Below are positions 11,024 to 21,481 of a stretch of 64,000 nucleotides of DNA, in pieces. The DNA lies in NCBI GenBank assembly GCA_934047225.1, contig OW203986.1, positions 15,131,221-15,195,220 of the forward strand, written 5' to 3'. Made by a program: the position numbers and the translations under genes. Each line of letters starts with the position of its first letter. Position 1 is the first letter of the stretch. Source of the DNA: Ypsolopha sequella. Its lineage: Eukaryota; Arthropoda; Insecta; Lepidoptera; Ypsolophidae. The notes below the pieces were generated by a model. That model was not told the DNA's origin. It made no database searches and saw only the letters and a list, made by a program, of their open reading frames with translations.

Positions 11024-11370
11024 AAATCGCAAATAGAAATTCAAGGAAGACGTATAATCCGCTCTTGTATCGTTTTTTAGACTCCTCAGTGGGTATAAAT
11101 CGCTATTGTAACCCTCTTGTATGGACGAAATCGCAAATAGAAATACAAGGTAGTTAGTGAACTCCCAATGACGTATAAATCGCTCTTGTATTGCGTTTTG
11201 GACTCCTCAGTGGGTATAAATCGCTATTGTAACCCTCTTATATTGACGAAATCGCAAATAGAAATTAAAGGTAGTTAGTGGACCCCGAATGACGTATGAA
11301 TCGCTCTTGTATCGCTTTTTAAGCCACTCGGTGTGTATGAATCGCTATTGTAACCCTCTTGTATTGACGA
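11024..11370 (+). repeat. Three tandem units of about 120 bp
   Basis: AAATCGCAAATAGAAAT recurs at 11,024, 11,128 and 11,249. Each unit also contains two related half-units, one with TAAATCGCTCTTGTAT and one with TAAATCGCTATTGTAA. The first unit is about 17 bases shorter. The array looks like a small satellite or part of a larger element within CFAP161 intron 3. Confidence 0.8.
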
Positions 11371-11479
11371 ATGCCGCTTAATTTGTGCCCAAATGGACAT
11401 ATAGCGAAGGTATAGCGGGAATATATCCGGATATAAAGCCAGTTCGTATTTCATCAATACTTAACGGCTTACGCTCTAT

Positions 11480-11905
11480 CGCTCATGTATTTCTCAGTTT
11501 TGTTAGTTGGGTACGACTCAACGTGGTGGTGGTGGTGGGCCCTATCGCCGTTCTTACCCCTCGGCCATAGCTTCGAGCTTCGAGAGGCGCGCCAAGTGGT
11601 TCTTCTTGCGACGGCGCCGGCGGAGAGAAGAAAGTTGTATGAAGTTGTATAGAGCCGGCCATGGGTCGCCGCTCACGCGTCTTGTCCGGCTTCGAGTGAC
11701 TTGCGCTCTTGCGACGGTGGAGTGCGGGGAGGCGGGTGGTTGAAACAGTGATCGAGCGCACAAGATGAATCTAGTGTCGAGCGCTTTGAGCGAGCGAGCG
11801 CGCTATACATGAAGGCGCCGACGGGTGTCGTGGCAGGGCAAAGCCCGTCGCAAAAACCGTCTGGTAGCGCAGCAAGAAGCGCCGCCAGAAGCCTGAAGCT
11901 GTGGC
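11480..11905. other. CpG-rich, GC-rich patch of unknown nature
   Basis: The segment is clearly richer in GC and CpG than its surroundings, with runs such as GACGGCGCCGGCGGAGAG and GAGCGAGCGAGCGCGC. Several overlapping frames are open on both strands, which is what GC-rich DNA does by chance. I recognise no protein. It could be a promoter-like patch, a fragment of a GC-rich gene or part of a transposon. Confidence 0.4.
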
Positions 11906-11914
11906 CCTGGCGTT

Positions 11915-12100
11915 AGGGTACAAATACACGCTTTTTAGGGCATACAGGTTTCCTCACGATGTTTTTCTTCACCGCTCACCAAAGTATTAGGTAATACAAA
12001 TCTATGCACATAAATTTCGAAAAACTCATTGGTGCATACTTGACAGGGGATCGAACCTGGGTCTCAAGACTGAGAGGCAAGTATTCTACCGCGTTGGGGG
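11915..12100 (-). mobile_element. tRNA-derived SINE, truncated
   Basis: Read on the minus strand, the copy starts in a tRNA-like head (AACGCGGTAGAATACTTGCC, then B-box GGTTCGATCCCC). It continues into a body with GAAGAAAAACATCGTGAGG and AAACCTGTATGCCC, and ends at GTGTATTTGTACCC. The same body occurs at 44,344-44,715 and, more diverged, at 27,100-27,650. Pol III A and B boxes are expected for this class. Confidence 0.8.
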
Positions 12101-12479
12101 TTCTATCAATAGAAACTTATACAATCACTTAAACATTTTGATCGATTATATGCATGTAGATAAAAACAAAGAAATAATATCAAATATAATAAATATACAA
12201 AGTGTTTGATAGGGTTGTTTTTTCAAGTATTGGAGAATTTTTCCAACATTTTATAAATACCTATACTACACATATATATATATATATAATATAATAAATA
12301 TACTATTACTAACGCTACTTTCGGAATCTGTCCGAACATTCTGTATGCCGTACAAATTATTATGACTATAGATATTTTTGAATTGTAGGTTCTCCAAAAA
12401 TAAAAACTTCGATGGAGTCAAATAAACTTCGATTTGCTTCCTTAACATCAACCAGCGAACTAAAAGTGTTATTTCCAAC

Positions 12480-12727
12480 CTTTCTTCCATTCTTCGTCGA
12501 AGCTTCCAAAGTAAGCAGAAACTCTTGGTTATACTTGAGCAACTCCCCCTCGCGGTTGCAGTAATCCACACTGGTGATGACAAAGGCGCCTCTGCTGCGC
12601 GGCGCCGAGGTCGGGAGGCCCACCAGTTGGTGACCAGCCGTCAACTCCTGAGTGTACCTGAGTTGAGAAATGGTAATTCTGCCTGCTAGAATGACGCCAA
12701 AATGACTTCCCCCATCTTCAAGATTCC
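12480..12727 (-). CDS. CFAP161: CFAP161 exon 3 (minus strand)
   Basis: This 248-nt exon starts in phase 1 after acceptor ATTTTCAG and ends in phase 0 at a proposed donor GTTGGA. It encodes 82 full codons plus a split glycine. The stretch GAFVITSVDYCNREGE, then LKYNQEFLL, matches the NTFIILSV...LRYGQDFCL core of vertebrate CFAP161 as I recall it. The donor is weak. It was chosen because it keeps the frame and gives a length close to the family, whereas reading on loses similarity and stops at 12,366. Confidence 0.75.
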
Positions 12728-12974
12728 CTGAAAATTATTATTTATTATGATTTAAAAAGAACACAAGAATGAAAGTAGTGGTGGCAAAATAAATAACATG
12801 AGCCCGTGTAGACCCAATTTCTGGTTTCCCTCACCTGTCTGGGAGACAGCGCGAGTATAGTACCTATATGTATGCATGTAACGGTATAACGGAATCAGAG
12901 ATAGCAGCTGAACACTCATAAAAAACAACAAAACAACGTAGAATAAAAAAAAACGCATTTTTCTATTGTAGTTC

Positions 12975-13465
12975 CGCATCTGACCCTCAATGGTGTACAC
13001 TCGAGAGGGTGACAAAGTTTAAATATCTGGGTCATGTTTTAACAGACGACCTCAAGGACGATGAAGAGATAGAGAGGGAGCGCAGGGCGCTGACGGTGAG
13101 AAGCAACATGATTCAGGAGGTTTGCTCGATGTACACAAGACGTCAAGATCACGGTCTTCCGAGCTTACTGTCAATAATTTTACTCGAGCAGCCTCTGGTG
13201 TAAATACTCTCAAAAATCACTGAGCGCCCTGAGCGTCCAGTACAATACGCTTTCAGGATGCTGTTGGGGCTGCCCCGCTTCAATAGTGCATCGGGAATGT
13301 TTGCCAAAGCATGCGTGGACGGATTCCCAGCCACATTTCGTAAGCGGGCTGCGTCGCTGATGCGCAGAGTGCGGGCCAGCGATAACGGCATCCTGCAGGC
13401 TGTGGCGGACAGCTGCGACTGTCCTGTGTTGTGGCCCTGCGTAAGTGTGGCCTGTGGTCAAATTT
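12975..13465 (+). pseudogene. LINE reverse transcriptase C-terminal fragment
   Basis: The frames at 13,009-13,203 and 13,258-13,473 read as pieces of one LINE ORF2 tail. The first contains FKYLGHVLTDDLKDDEEIER and the second contains FRMLLGLPRFNSASGMFAKA and RVRASDNGI. These follow the order seen in lepidopteran LINE proteins downstream of the RT active site. Stops and frameshifts separate the pieces. The copy sits in CFAP161 intron 2, in the opposite orientation to exons 1-4. The flanks 12,728-12,974 are intron without a recognised element. Confidence 0.75.
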
Positions 13466-13599
13466 CTATTTAATTTAATTTAATTCTCTTTTACTAAAAT
13501 AGTTTTTCAGATAATTGTTACTAACACTTATGGATCAGTGATATCTGAAATACATCTTGAATTAACAACACTTGTACTTATAGTTTCACTTTATTTATG

Positions 13600-13650
13600 T
13601 TAACTCCCAACTGGTTTCGGATTTTACTCCATTTTCAAGGGAAGATGTTA
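13600..13650 (-). other. GAAACCGGT-type motif, hammerhead-like pattern
   Basis: The minus strand reads CTTGAAAATGGAGTAAAATC and then CGAAACCAG. This is a short stem flanked by CTTGA and GAAACC, similar in layout to motifs at 14,899 and 54,159. The family is not identified. The flanking 13,466-13,957 holds nothing else recognisable. Confidence 0.3.
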
Positions 13651-13957
13651 ATTAAAATATTTCACTGACTCCAGGCACTAGCCTAGGCACTAGCCTGTCT
13701 CTCAGTATAATGTATAAAATTCTCAAGTGACAAGGTCATCGGACGATTCTTTAAAATATCATAAAAATATAATGGCTAATTTGTACTCCAAAATAATGAA
13801 AACTATGTCCTAAAATGATGTATATTCTCTGAAAAAAAAATTGTAAAAATTAAGCTATAAAATAATAAATATTCATTTCGATATTTTCGTAAACAAGCAC
13901 TCGCGTCTTGTCCCATAGTCACACATCATGTCACAGTTGTACAAAATGCTATAACCG

Positions 13958-14099
13958 GGAATCTAAAAAGGCCGACTTGGGCGAATCATAAAATGATTTG
14001 AAAGTAGGATAAAGTCAGAGATTTTTCACGCGTGCAAAAGAGACGGCTTAGAACAGAATCATAATGTGATTCACGCAAAACGACCTTTTTAGAGGACCA
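13958..14099 (+). mobile_element. ~142-bp MITE, copy 1 of a pair
   Basis: Ends AATCTAAAAAGGCCGACTTG and its approximate complement (CGACCTTTTTAGAGGACC) form imperfect TIRs of about 33 bases. A near-identical copy in the same orientation lies at 14,266-14,408, directly after another MITE. Confidence 0.75.
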
Positions 14100-14266
14100 G
14101 GGGCTCTACCACGTAATTCTCATTTGTATCAACTTCAAGCAAATGCATGCGAAATTCAACGCGTGCACAAGAGATAGCATGTTAGGCGGGCGTCGTCGCA
14201 CGCACGTCAAATTTCAATCTCAAGTTGATGTTGATGAAAATGAGAATTACGCGGTAGACCCGCAGG
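14098..14266. mobile_element. ~169-bp MITE with GGGTCTACCGCGTAATT ends, copy 1
   Basis: The element has long imperfect TIRs: CAGGGGCTCTACCACGTAAT at one end and the complement of CTGCGGGTCTACCGCGTAAT at the other. Internal palindromic matter includes CAACATCAACTTGAGATTG. Further copies are at 16,459-16,621 and 39,901-40,069. It is sandwiched between two copies of another MITE. Confidence 0.8.
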
Positions 14267-14408
14267 GGATCTAAAAAGGCCGACTTGGGTGAATCATAAA
14301 ATGATTTGAAAGTAGGATAGAGTCAGAGATTTTTCATGCGTGCAAAAGAGGCGGCATTAGAACGGAATCAGAATATGATTCATCCAAAGTGGCCTTTTTA
14401 GAGGACCA
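14266..14408 (+). mobile_element. ~142-bp MITE, copy 2 of a pair
   Basis: This copy is almost identical to 13,958-14,099 and in the same orientation, with imperfect TIRs and the same internal GATTTGAAAGTAGGAT. The two copies and the MITE between them form a composite inside CFAP161 intron 2. Confidence 0.75.
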
Positions 14409-14452
14409 GATGCCTTATTGTCTAACTTCAACATCAATCGCTAAAAAGTACG

Positions 14453-14501
14453 CGTGATTGGCTAGAAGTGATGAGTCACGTCATTTCTAGCCAATCACGT
14501 T
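14453..14501. repeat. Short palindrome
   Basis: CGTGATTGGCTAGAA and its complement flank about 17 bases, which themselves contain GTGATGAGTCACGTCAT. No further copy was noticed. Confidence 0.7.
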
Positions 14502-14589
14502 ACCTTTAAAGCAATAGCGATAGACGATTTCATGACTATTTCCTTACACAATCGCACTACAGTACCGTCGCCGTCGAGTCATACCTTAC

Positions 14590-14752
14590 CTTTTATATGT
14601 GGTGCTAATAGGGATATCGTTGCTCCAAACCCAATAGTTGACGCTGACTGGGTTAATGCCACCGGAGAATTGAGGCTGAACATCATCCTACGATACTTTG
14701 CTAGCATCATTTCTCCACTTTTCATACTATTCAAGAACTTCGAGAGTTTGAA
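14590..14752 (-). CDS. CFAP161: CFAP161 exon 2 (minus strand)
   Basis: This 163-nt exon starts in phase 0 after acceptor TTTATTTTTAAG and ends in phase 1 at a consensus donor GTAAGGT. It encodes 54 codons. The residues KFLNSMKSGEMMLAKYRRM correspond to the DFLEKRDKGKLLIQRSRRL helix of vertebrate CFAP161, and FGATISLLAP corresponds to YGDKVMLVNP. The phase-1 end joins exon 3 as a split glycine codon. The frame has no stop. Confidence 0.75.
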
Positions 14753-14803
14753 CTTAAAAATAAATAAGAAATTGATACCTTGTCGTTCTTGGTTCTTGAT
14801 GGA

Positions 14804-15165
14804 ACATTTGAAACATCTTGTAAATAAAACACATTCTTGGTAACTGTTCCACTTTATGTATATTACACTAGGGACCGACTTTGGCTATATCTAAAAGCCT
14901 GACGATGTTATTATAACGAAACCGGTCGCTAGTGTAATATACATATAAAAATACTCTACCGTACAGGTACTCTTAGTACTAAGTGTAGGGAACAGAGTTC
15001 CCCGAGGTACTTCTATAAATAATATATAGGTTTTTACCTACTTACTGCAATGTACCATTATATGTAATAACTCTTACTGAAGATCAATAAATTTATCTTT
15101 ATCTAAATTTATCTCTCTCTAAAAGTGGAACAGTTACCAAGAATGTGTTTTATTTACAAGATAAA
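14804..15165. mobile_element. Foldback element with GAAACCGGTCGCTAGTGTAA ends
   Basis: Its outer arms, ending in the two halves of CTTGGTAACTGTTCCACTTT, are inverted copies at about 14,804-14,860 and 15,122-15,165. Inside lies AACGAAACCGGTCGCTAGTG. A longer, cleaner relative is at 53,967-54,357. The element occupies most of CFAP161 intron 1. Confidence 0.7.
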
Positions 15166-15253
15166 AATAAATATATAAAAAGTTTTAATCAAAAGCTTTG
15201 TATAAAACGTTGTGACTAAAAAAATTGGGTATGAATATGACTGAAATTCTAAC

Positions 15254-15334
15254 CTCTTGTAGTTTCATGGAATCATACCAGTCTCCGATAAGGACTCGAT
15301 TGCTGTACACAATGCTTTTGTCATTGTTGGACAT
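15254..15334 (-). CDS. CFAP161: CFAP161 exon 1 (minus strand) with the start codon
   Basis: This exon has 27 codons from the ATG at 15,334. The frame begins MSNNDKS and contains VLIGDWYDSMKLQE, which matches the VRIGNWNEDVYLEE start of vertebrate CFAP161. It ends in phase 0 at donor GTTAGA, and exon 2 begins in phase 0. The ATG was chosen because it is the first in the frame and places the IGDW motif at the usual distance from the N-terminus. A promoter is not obvious. Across both strands the six exons make 281 codons, close to the ~300 of the vertebrate protein. Confidence 0.75.
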
Positions 15335-16320
15335 TGTCCTCGTGGAATTTACGGAAATAAGTGAATTGTTGTAGGAAGAGTTAGAATTCTGTTTTTAGTT
15401 GGGGCTTTCGTGTGACAGATACTCGTGTCAAAAGTTAATTACGTAAATTAAAAATAAAAATAATGTCTAAAACGTTATAGTTTTATCAATGATCGATATG
15501 ATTTGACTGAACACTTTGATATCAAAATTAAATTTTTAAATTTTCGTAACAACGTTCACGAAAATTTAAATGAGTGAGAGAAAGGGTATGATGATTTGGG
15601 ACCAATAGGGACACAATATAATTTTCATGATTCCAGGTGGTGATTCACCTTTTTAGGGTTCCGTAGTCAACAACTAGGAATCCTTATAGTTTCGCCATGT
15701 CCGTCTTATACATATATATATATATATATATATATTCTTATTCAGAAAGCGAAAGGTCTTTCTTTTCTTTCAGCTTTTTCTTGAATATTTTTGTTATAAA
15801 AGTAGAAGGATTTATGTATAATTTATTAATTTTCATGAGTCATAACTTCCGGCTCCACCCCATATTTGAGGTATATTTCCTTATTATTCAAATTATTTCA
15901 GGTGTAACAAAAAAAGCCCTTCGATTCGATGCCGTTCGTTATTGTCTCATTATTATACAGAGAGAATTCTGAAGGCTTTATACTTATTGCTTTTACCTCT
16001 AGGACATGAATAAGTCATGTCCTTCGTTATAAGAATTGCTATGAAAGTGTCATGAATATCACCATCATCGTTTTGCCGGGCTTGAATCTCAATACGTTTT
16101 TCTTTCAAGTTCCTTTTCTTACATCGTTTTGCCCGTCTGTACTTCCTTGTGTAAATAAGAAAATATTTTATACATTTATATTTAATAATTAGCATTTTCA
16201 GGGGTTGTAACACGACGCTCAAATAAATTCGCACATAATATATTATGTCATTGTATCATAATTATTTAGGTAACAAGGAATTATTTTATGGGATGTTATG
16301 TATATTTAATTACGTACAAC
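15335..16320. other. Intergenic DNA upstream of CFAP161
   Basis: It contains a fragment of the GGGTTCCGTA family at about 15,648-15,705 next to a (TA)n tract (15,707-15,733). The remaining open frames show no recognised motif. The CFAP161 promoter should lie in the first few hundred bases. Confidence 0.4.
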
Positions 16321-16329
16321 ATGGGCGGC

Positions 16330-16840
16330 CGCTAGTGTGGGACGCTACATGCGTGGACACGCTGGCGGCTTCTTATGTCCAACAAAGCTGCAGGGCCGCT
16401 GGTGCAGCGGCGGACACTGCCGAAAGCGCAACAAACGGCGCAAGTATTTCGCACTGGACAGCGGGTCTACCGCGTAATTTTGATTTTCATCAACATCAAC
16501 TTGAGATTAAAATTTGACGTGCGTGCAAAAGAGATGGCATGTTAGGCGTCGTCGCACGCACGTCAAATTTCAATCTCAATTTGATGTTGATAAAAATCAG
16601 AATTACGTGGTAGACCCGCAGGTGCTATATGTTTGCGCCGTTCGGGGTGGAGACGCTGGGTCCGTGGGGTCCGGAGGCGCGGCGACCGTTTAAAGAACTT
16701 TCGTCACGCCTGGTCGATGTCTCGGGTGACCGGAGGGCTGGCGCTTACCTCGGCCAGAGGATCAGTCTGGCCATCTAAAGAGGGAACGTTGCCAGCATTC
16801 TGGGCACAACCGGGAGACAGCAACCTGGACCGGGATTTTC
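16330..16840 (+). pseudogene. Repeat-encoded C-terminal ORF fragment, split by a MITE
   Basis: One piece (frame around 16,330-16,450) contains WDATCVDTLAASYVQQSCRA. The other (about 16,625-16,830) reads, across frameshifts, as FAPFGVETLGPWGPEARR, then SLAI and GDSNLD. I recall this combination from the C-terminal part of LINE-like proteins that are common in invertebrate genomes; the exact family is uncertain. The break between the pieces is exactly the MITE at 16,459-16,621. Several frame changes show it is not functional. Confidence 0.5.
16459..16621. mobile_element. GGGTCTACCGCGTAATT MITE, copy 2
   Basis: TIRs CAGCGGGTCTACCGCGTAAT and the complement of ACGTGGTAGACCCGCAGG are nearly palindromic over most of its 163 bp. 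It interrupts the coding remnant at 16,330-16,840, which shows that the MITE inserted after that remnant. Confidence 0.85.
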
Positions 16841-16849
16841 TTTATTCTT

Positions 16850-17635
16850 ATTTCTTTTTTGAGCGAGCACAACGAAGGTATTGCTTTCCTTGCCTTACAG
16901 ACACCCCACTACATTGGTTTATGAAAAGGCACAGGTGCTTAGTGTTAGAAAGTTGTTCATATACCAGTGCATCAGGCGATTCCATAAATGCTCTGCAATT
17001 AAGCAACTTGAAGTGCAAAGATCTGACAGAAGAATTAAGGTAGACAAATACGTAGTCCCCAGAGCTAATAGTGCATTTGCCAGAAGACAATACTACTATC
17101 TAGCTTCGTTCTTATATAATAAATTTAATAAGGTGTGCATAACCAAAACTTTCAGCAATCAACAAATAAAAAGTAAAATAATAGATTGGCTACAAAATAT
17201 TGATTATGAAGATATCGAAAATCTTATCAATAATTGTTAATTACTTTACATCTTAGGCATATTACTCACAAACATATTCACATACACCTTCCCACACCAT
17301 CACCCTCACCTCTCACAAACACACACACACCTCACACAAATACCCTCTCTCACACATACCCTCTCACACATACACACACACCCTTGCACCCTATGACAGG
17401 TATCCAAACACGCAGTGGAAGTTATGCTGTTTTTGGTTATTTTTATTATAATTATTCTCTTTTTTTTTATACCTACCTTTTTGTTTTGTAATAACTCTTC
17501 ATTGTTTTATCATCACTAAATGTACACATAAGAAGGAACTGGCTTCTGTTACACGGTGTTTCCTTTTACAGAAGCTAGGGCTACAAAAGTTATGATAAGA
17601 TAATTGTAACAATAAAGATATATTTTTTTTTTTTT
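16850..17635 (+). mobile_element. 5'-truncated LINE with 3' UTR and A/T-rich tail
   Basis: The frame 16,881-17,240 encodes a LINE C-terminal tail with VLSVRKLFIYQCIRRFHKC and IIDWLQNIDYEDIENLI, typical of Jockey-type lepidopteran elements. It is followed by a CA-rich microsatellite (17,260-17,390) and a 3' end with AATAAAGATATA and a T-rich run at about 17,610-17,634. Only the last ~120 codons are present. Confidence 0.7.
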
Positions 17636-18771
17636 GGCAAACGTTTTATTTATAGTGTAGTTTTTAATTTTAGGAACTCTAGGTTTTTAGTTTAATTTGT
17701 CATTTTAGTTAATATTAATTTTATATAAGTGTATTAAACATATAAAATATTTTATTAACATATTAGAATACAAAAAATGTAAGCATTACAACAATTAAAA
17801 GGTGTAAATTATTAATCTAAATCACAAACAAAGCAATAAAAAAGTCATCAAGACGTGGTATATCAATAATATCGTCGTAGTATAATGAATATTACAAATT
17901 CCACATGCGTAAATCTGGCAGTCGTCGTCGGGTGAACTAATTAAATTTTCCGTTCATAACACCTCAAGCAGTCGACGCGACGTGAGGGAACTACCGCGAC
18001 TCACAATTACTTGAGTTCCACAAAGGCTTCGGCCTGAACACAAATATATATGAGCATTCCATTTTCTTGTTTACTTTCTTCTTGTTCTTGTCGTATGATT
18101 AGTGGCCAATGGTGTCAGAGGAGTTCAGGCCGACATACAGGCCTTTGTATGTGGTGTTTTATTGACCCAAAATAAAACTTAAATAACATTAAAAATTTGA
18201 CTAAACCTATAAATATAAATACAGTAAATTACAAGCTATATACCTACATGCATAATCTTAAAATTATTAAAATAAATAAAAAATGCTGGCCAGATCACCA
18301 CCGTCATTCGGTAGTGTACCCAGAAGGCTGGCAGCATTGCCTCGCTGAATAGCGGTTGCTGCACCCGAGGATAAGACACGGCATGGTTCTGAATGTGTTG
18401 CACCGAAACTTCCTTCTAAGATGTCTTCTGATAATTACTTTTAATTCGAGTGCAGAATGGAACTAGATCGCTCAATAGCACCTTGGTCTTAGTTTTTATT
18501 CGCCTTTTTATTTATTTTTTCTTTGTTTACAATATATTTTTCAGTTTTTTAAATTTTATTTCAATTCAATTTCTTATCTTGTCAAATGTCAACGTCTTTG
18601 TTGTCTTTCATTACCAGCCGGGACCAAAATATTTACTTGCCTTTCGAGGCACGAAGGACCCAGATGTAAATTGCTACTAATGGTTACCTATCCAAAGACT
18701 GGCTATGCTAAGCGTTGATCACATGGCCGCACGCTGCTACTGGCTCCTCAACTTGTTTGAAAAACTTGTTT
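17636..18771. other. Intergenic DNA left of the giant palindrome
   Basis: A GC-richer stretch at 18,290-18,420 (GCCTCGCTGAATAGCGG, then CCCGAGGATAAGACACGG) looks like a known type of lepidopteran repeat, probably a LINE end, but I cannot place it. No gene was recognised. Confidence 0.4.
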
Positions 18772-19578
18772 GGGGAACGAAAATACAAACAGAAATAAAA
18801 TGTCAGCTTTCGGATAATTTTGTTGCAATAATTAGGTTACGTATAGCCATAAAAAAAATACATGTTTTTGGTTGAACTTTAAGGTATTCATTTTCCACAA
18901 ACCACGTTAATCGATTCATATTTGTACTGTCAATGAATTTTTTTGTAACCCTCTATTGCACACTTCTTATCGATTTTGTTTCAGGTATCGCTTTCGCGAT
19001 TTTGTTGTTTTTTTTTTTAATAAAATTAGTGTGAATGATATCTATTCATTTTCCAAATACCACGTTATTCGGGTCAAAAAAAGCACCCCCTTTTTCCAAA
19101 AATACGTAAATCTACTGATGCAGTCAGCGGCAGCAAGATATTGTCAGTCTACGCCTAGCGTTGGCGCCCGTAAGACGTGGAACCTGTGCCCTTTTTTGCA
19201 AGCTATAAATATCTCCCAAAACTACTTCAAAACACATTGAAATTAATTTTATAAAGTAATATTTCGAGGAGCATCATATTGCTGCCGTTAAAAACTCAAC
19301 AAAATATGCGTATGAGTGATTTAGCTACATCGTGCCATAGTCATAACAACAAAACTGAATGAATTTGGAATGAATTCATACTTTTATGCGGGAAAATAAT
19401 ATATGTTACTCTAAAAGAATAAATTTGTGATCGTTATTGAAACCCAAATTAATTTACTTATACTTACTAAGTTCTGTAACAAAGGTCAATGACCTTTTCG
19501 TGAAATTACCCTCTAGTATTGGCTCACCATTTCAGGTCCAATAAGTGAAGTTTTTTGCAAATTATATAGGTACACTTA

Positions 19579-21481
19579 CTTGGGATAAATCGCCAAGCAT
19601 TTAAAATATAGAAATTTATTTTGAAATATTTACAGTGCATGGCAAAATTATTAGATGGTAGATAATCCTGTCGGTAAATGTTCAGGTTCTGTTACGCAAA
19701 ATGAAAACAATGAAACTCTTTTAGGATTAATTTGTTATCCCTATGTTTGTCTGTCTGTCCGTTTGTCTGTCTGTCCGTTTGTCTAGACAATTTTTTCTGA
19801 GTAAAATTAATAAATACCAATATAAACGGCCCTCTATAGAGCTGTAAAAACATACTTTTGACGTTTTTATTTATATTACTTTTTAGGTTTTTACTTTTTT
19901 TTTTACGTTTTTCATACAAATTTTCTCACTATGAAAATGTAGGGATGAACACTTGAGATAATATTTTGCATTTAAAAGTCAACACAGAAAGGAATTGTTG
20001 AACAAATAATGTAAAAAATATGAAAACCATGTTGTTCTATTCTAAAGGGATTAATTATCTACTGTTCAATGTGGCGATAGCTTTGTTTATTTTTTTCCTT
20101 GAATTATTTTTTACTAAGGTAACAAATAGTTTAATACAAGGTTTTCCTTAAGAGGTCCCTTTACCCCTGTATTTTTCTTAAAATTCATACAATAGGTATA
20201 AACCGAATTCACATTCGGTTTATACCTATTGTATGAAATACAATTCATAAATAAAATTCAATATAAATCAAATAATAATAAAATTCATACAATAGGTATA
20301 AACCGAATGTGAAGTCTACAGCTTATTTTCTTCATATCTTTTTTCATGAGTATATTCTAGTGACATCTAACTACGTATCTATACATCCCAAAAAGCAAAA
20401 TTTGATAAAACACCATCATAATAGCTGTCAGGATATCGTCAGTATTGCCTCGTTTTTACACAAAGTTTAACAAGTTTGTATATTTTTATCTATACTGGAA
20501 ATAAAAAAGAGAGAAATACAGGCGTCGTTCATGTTAAGATGACTAAGTTGACACACTTTGCTAAGTATAAACAATTACCGTTTCATGGAAAACTGTTTTG
20601 ACCTGAAACCATTTCACAAATTCAATTAACTTATTTTGAATATCTTGTCATCTTGCACTTCTTGATGAGAAATACAATTTCAATAAGTAAAAATACAACT
20701 TTTAGTTAAGAAAACTTATAGTTAAAAGTCTGCTGTATGCATTAACATATTTTTAATTATATTACAATAGTAATAAAATAATTGGCTTATCCGTCGTCGT
20801 GATACCAGCCGCAAATTTCTAAAATAATCTGATATCACGCTTATGGAAAACCCAATTATTTTGAAGATACCATAATATCATTAAAATATGTTTATGCATA
20901 TAGCAAACTTTTAACAATAAATTGTCTTAGCTAAAAGTTGTACTTTACCCTTATAATTATTTCTTAATATTTTGTTACAAATTCGGAGAAATAGCCCTTA
21001 AGGAAAACCTTGTATGAAAATATTTGTTATCTTTGTAACAAAGAAAAAAACAATAATAAACAAAGCTATCGCCACATTGAACAAACAGTAAATTATTAAT
21101 CCCTTTAGAATAGAAAGATATGGTTTTATATTTTTTACATTATTTGTTCTACAGTTCCTTTCTGTGCTTTCTTTCAATTGCAAAATATTATGTGAAGTGT
21201 TGATCTCTATATTTTCATAAGGAGAAAATTTGTATGAAAAAGTTAAACAAAAGGCCATAAAAACGTTATAATATGTATATTTTACAGGGCTGTAAATATT
21301 AGCATTTATTGATTTTACCCAGAAAAATTGTCTAGACAAACGGACAAACAGACAAACATAGGGACAACAAATTAATCCTAAAAGAGTTTTGTTTTTTCAT
21401 TTTGCGTAAAGGGACCTGAACATTTCAAACTATGATACAAATAAATTTCTATATTTTAAACACTTGGCGATTTATCCCAAG
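19579..21481. mobile_element. Palindromic element with CTTGGGATAAATCGCCAAG ends, left-arm copy
   Basis: Within the left arm, CTTGGGATAAATCGCCAAG at 19,579 and its complement ending at 21,481 bound a 1.9-kb element whose halves are diverged inverted repeats. For example, 19,690-20,160 pairs with 20,995-21,425, and 20,670-20,750 pairs with 20,880-20,945. A hairpin at about 20,189-20,237 (TTCATACAATAGGTATAAAC) and part of a repeat of it to ~20,310 are extra compared with the other arm. There is no coding capacity. Confidence 0.8.

Noticed and set aside
11024..11370. CRISPR-like array
   Set aside because: Units are long direct repeats without unique spacers, and the DNA is eukaryotic.
11483..11763. 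Proline/arginine-rich proteins in the CpG-rich patch
   Set aside because: Open frames on both strands in GC-rich DNA are expected by chance; no motif and no support for a start.
12266..12583. Separate gene on the minus strand at 12,266-12,583
   Set aside because: It overlaps CFAP161 exon 3 in another frame and loses similarity outside the exon.
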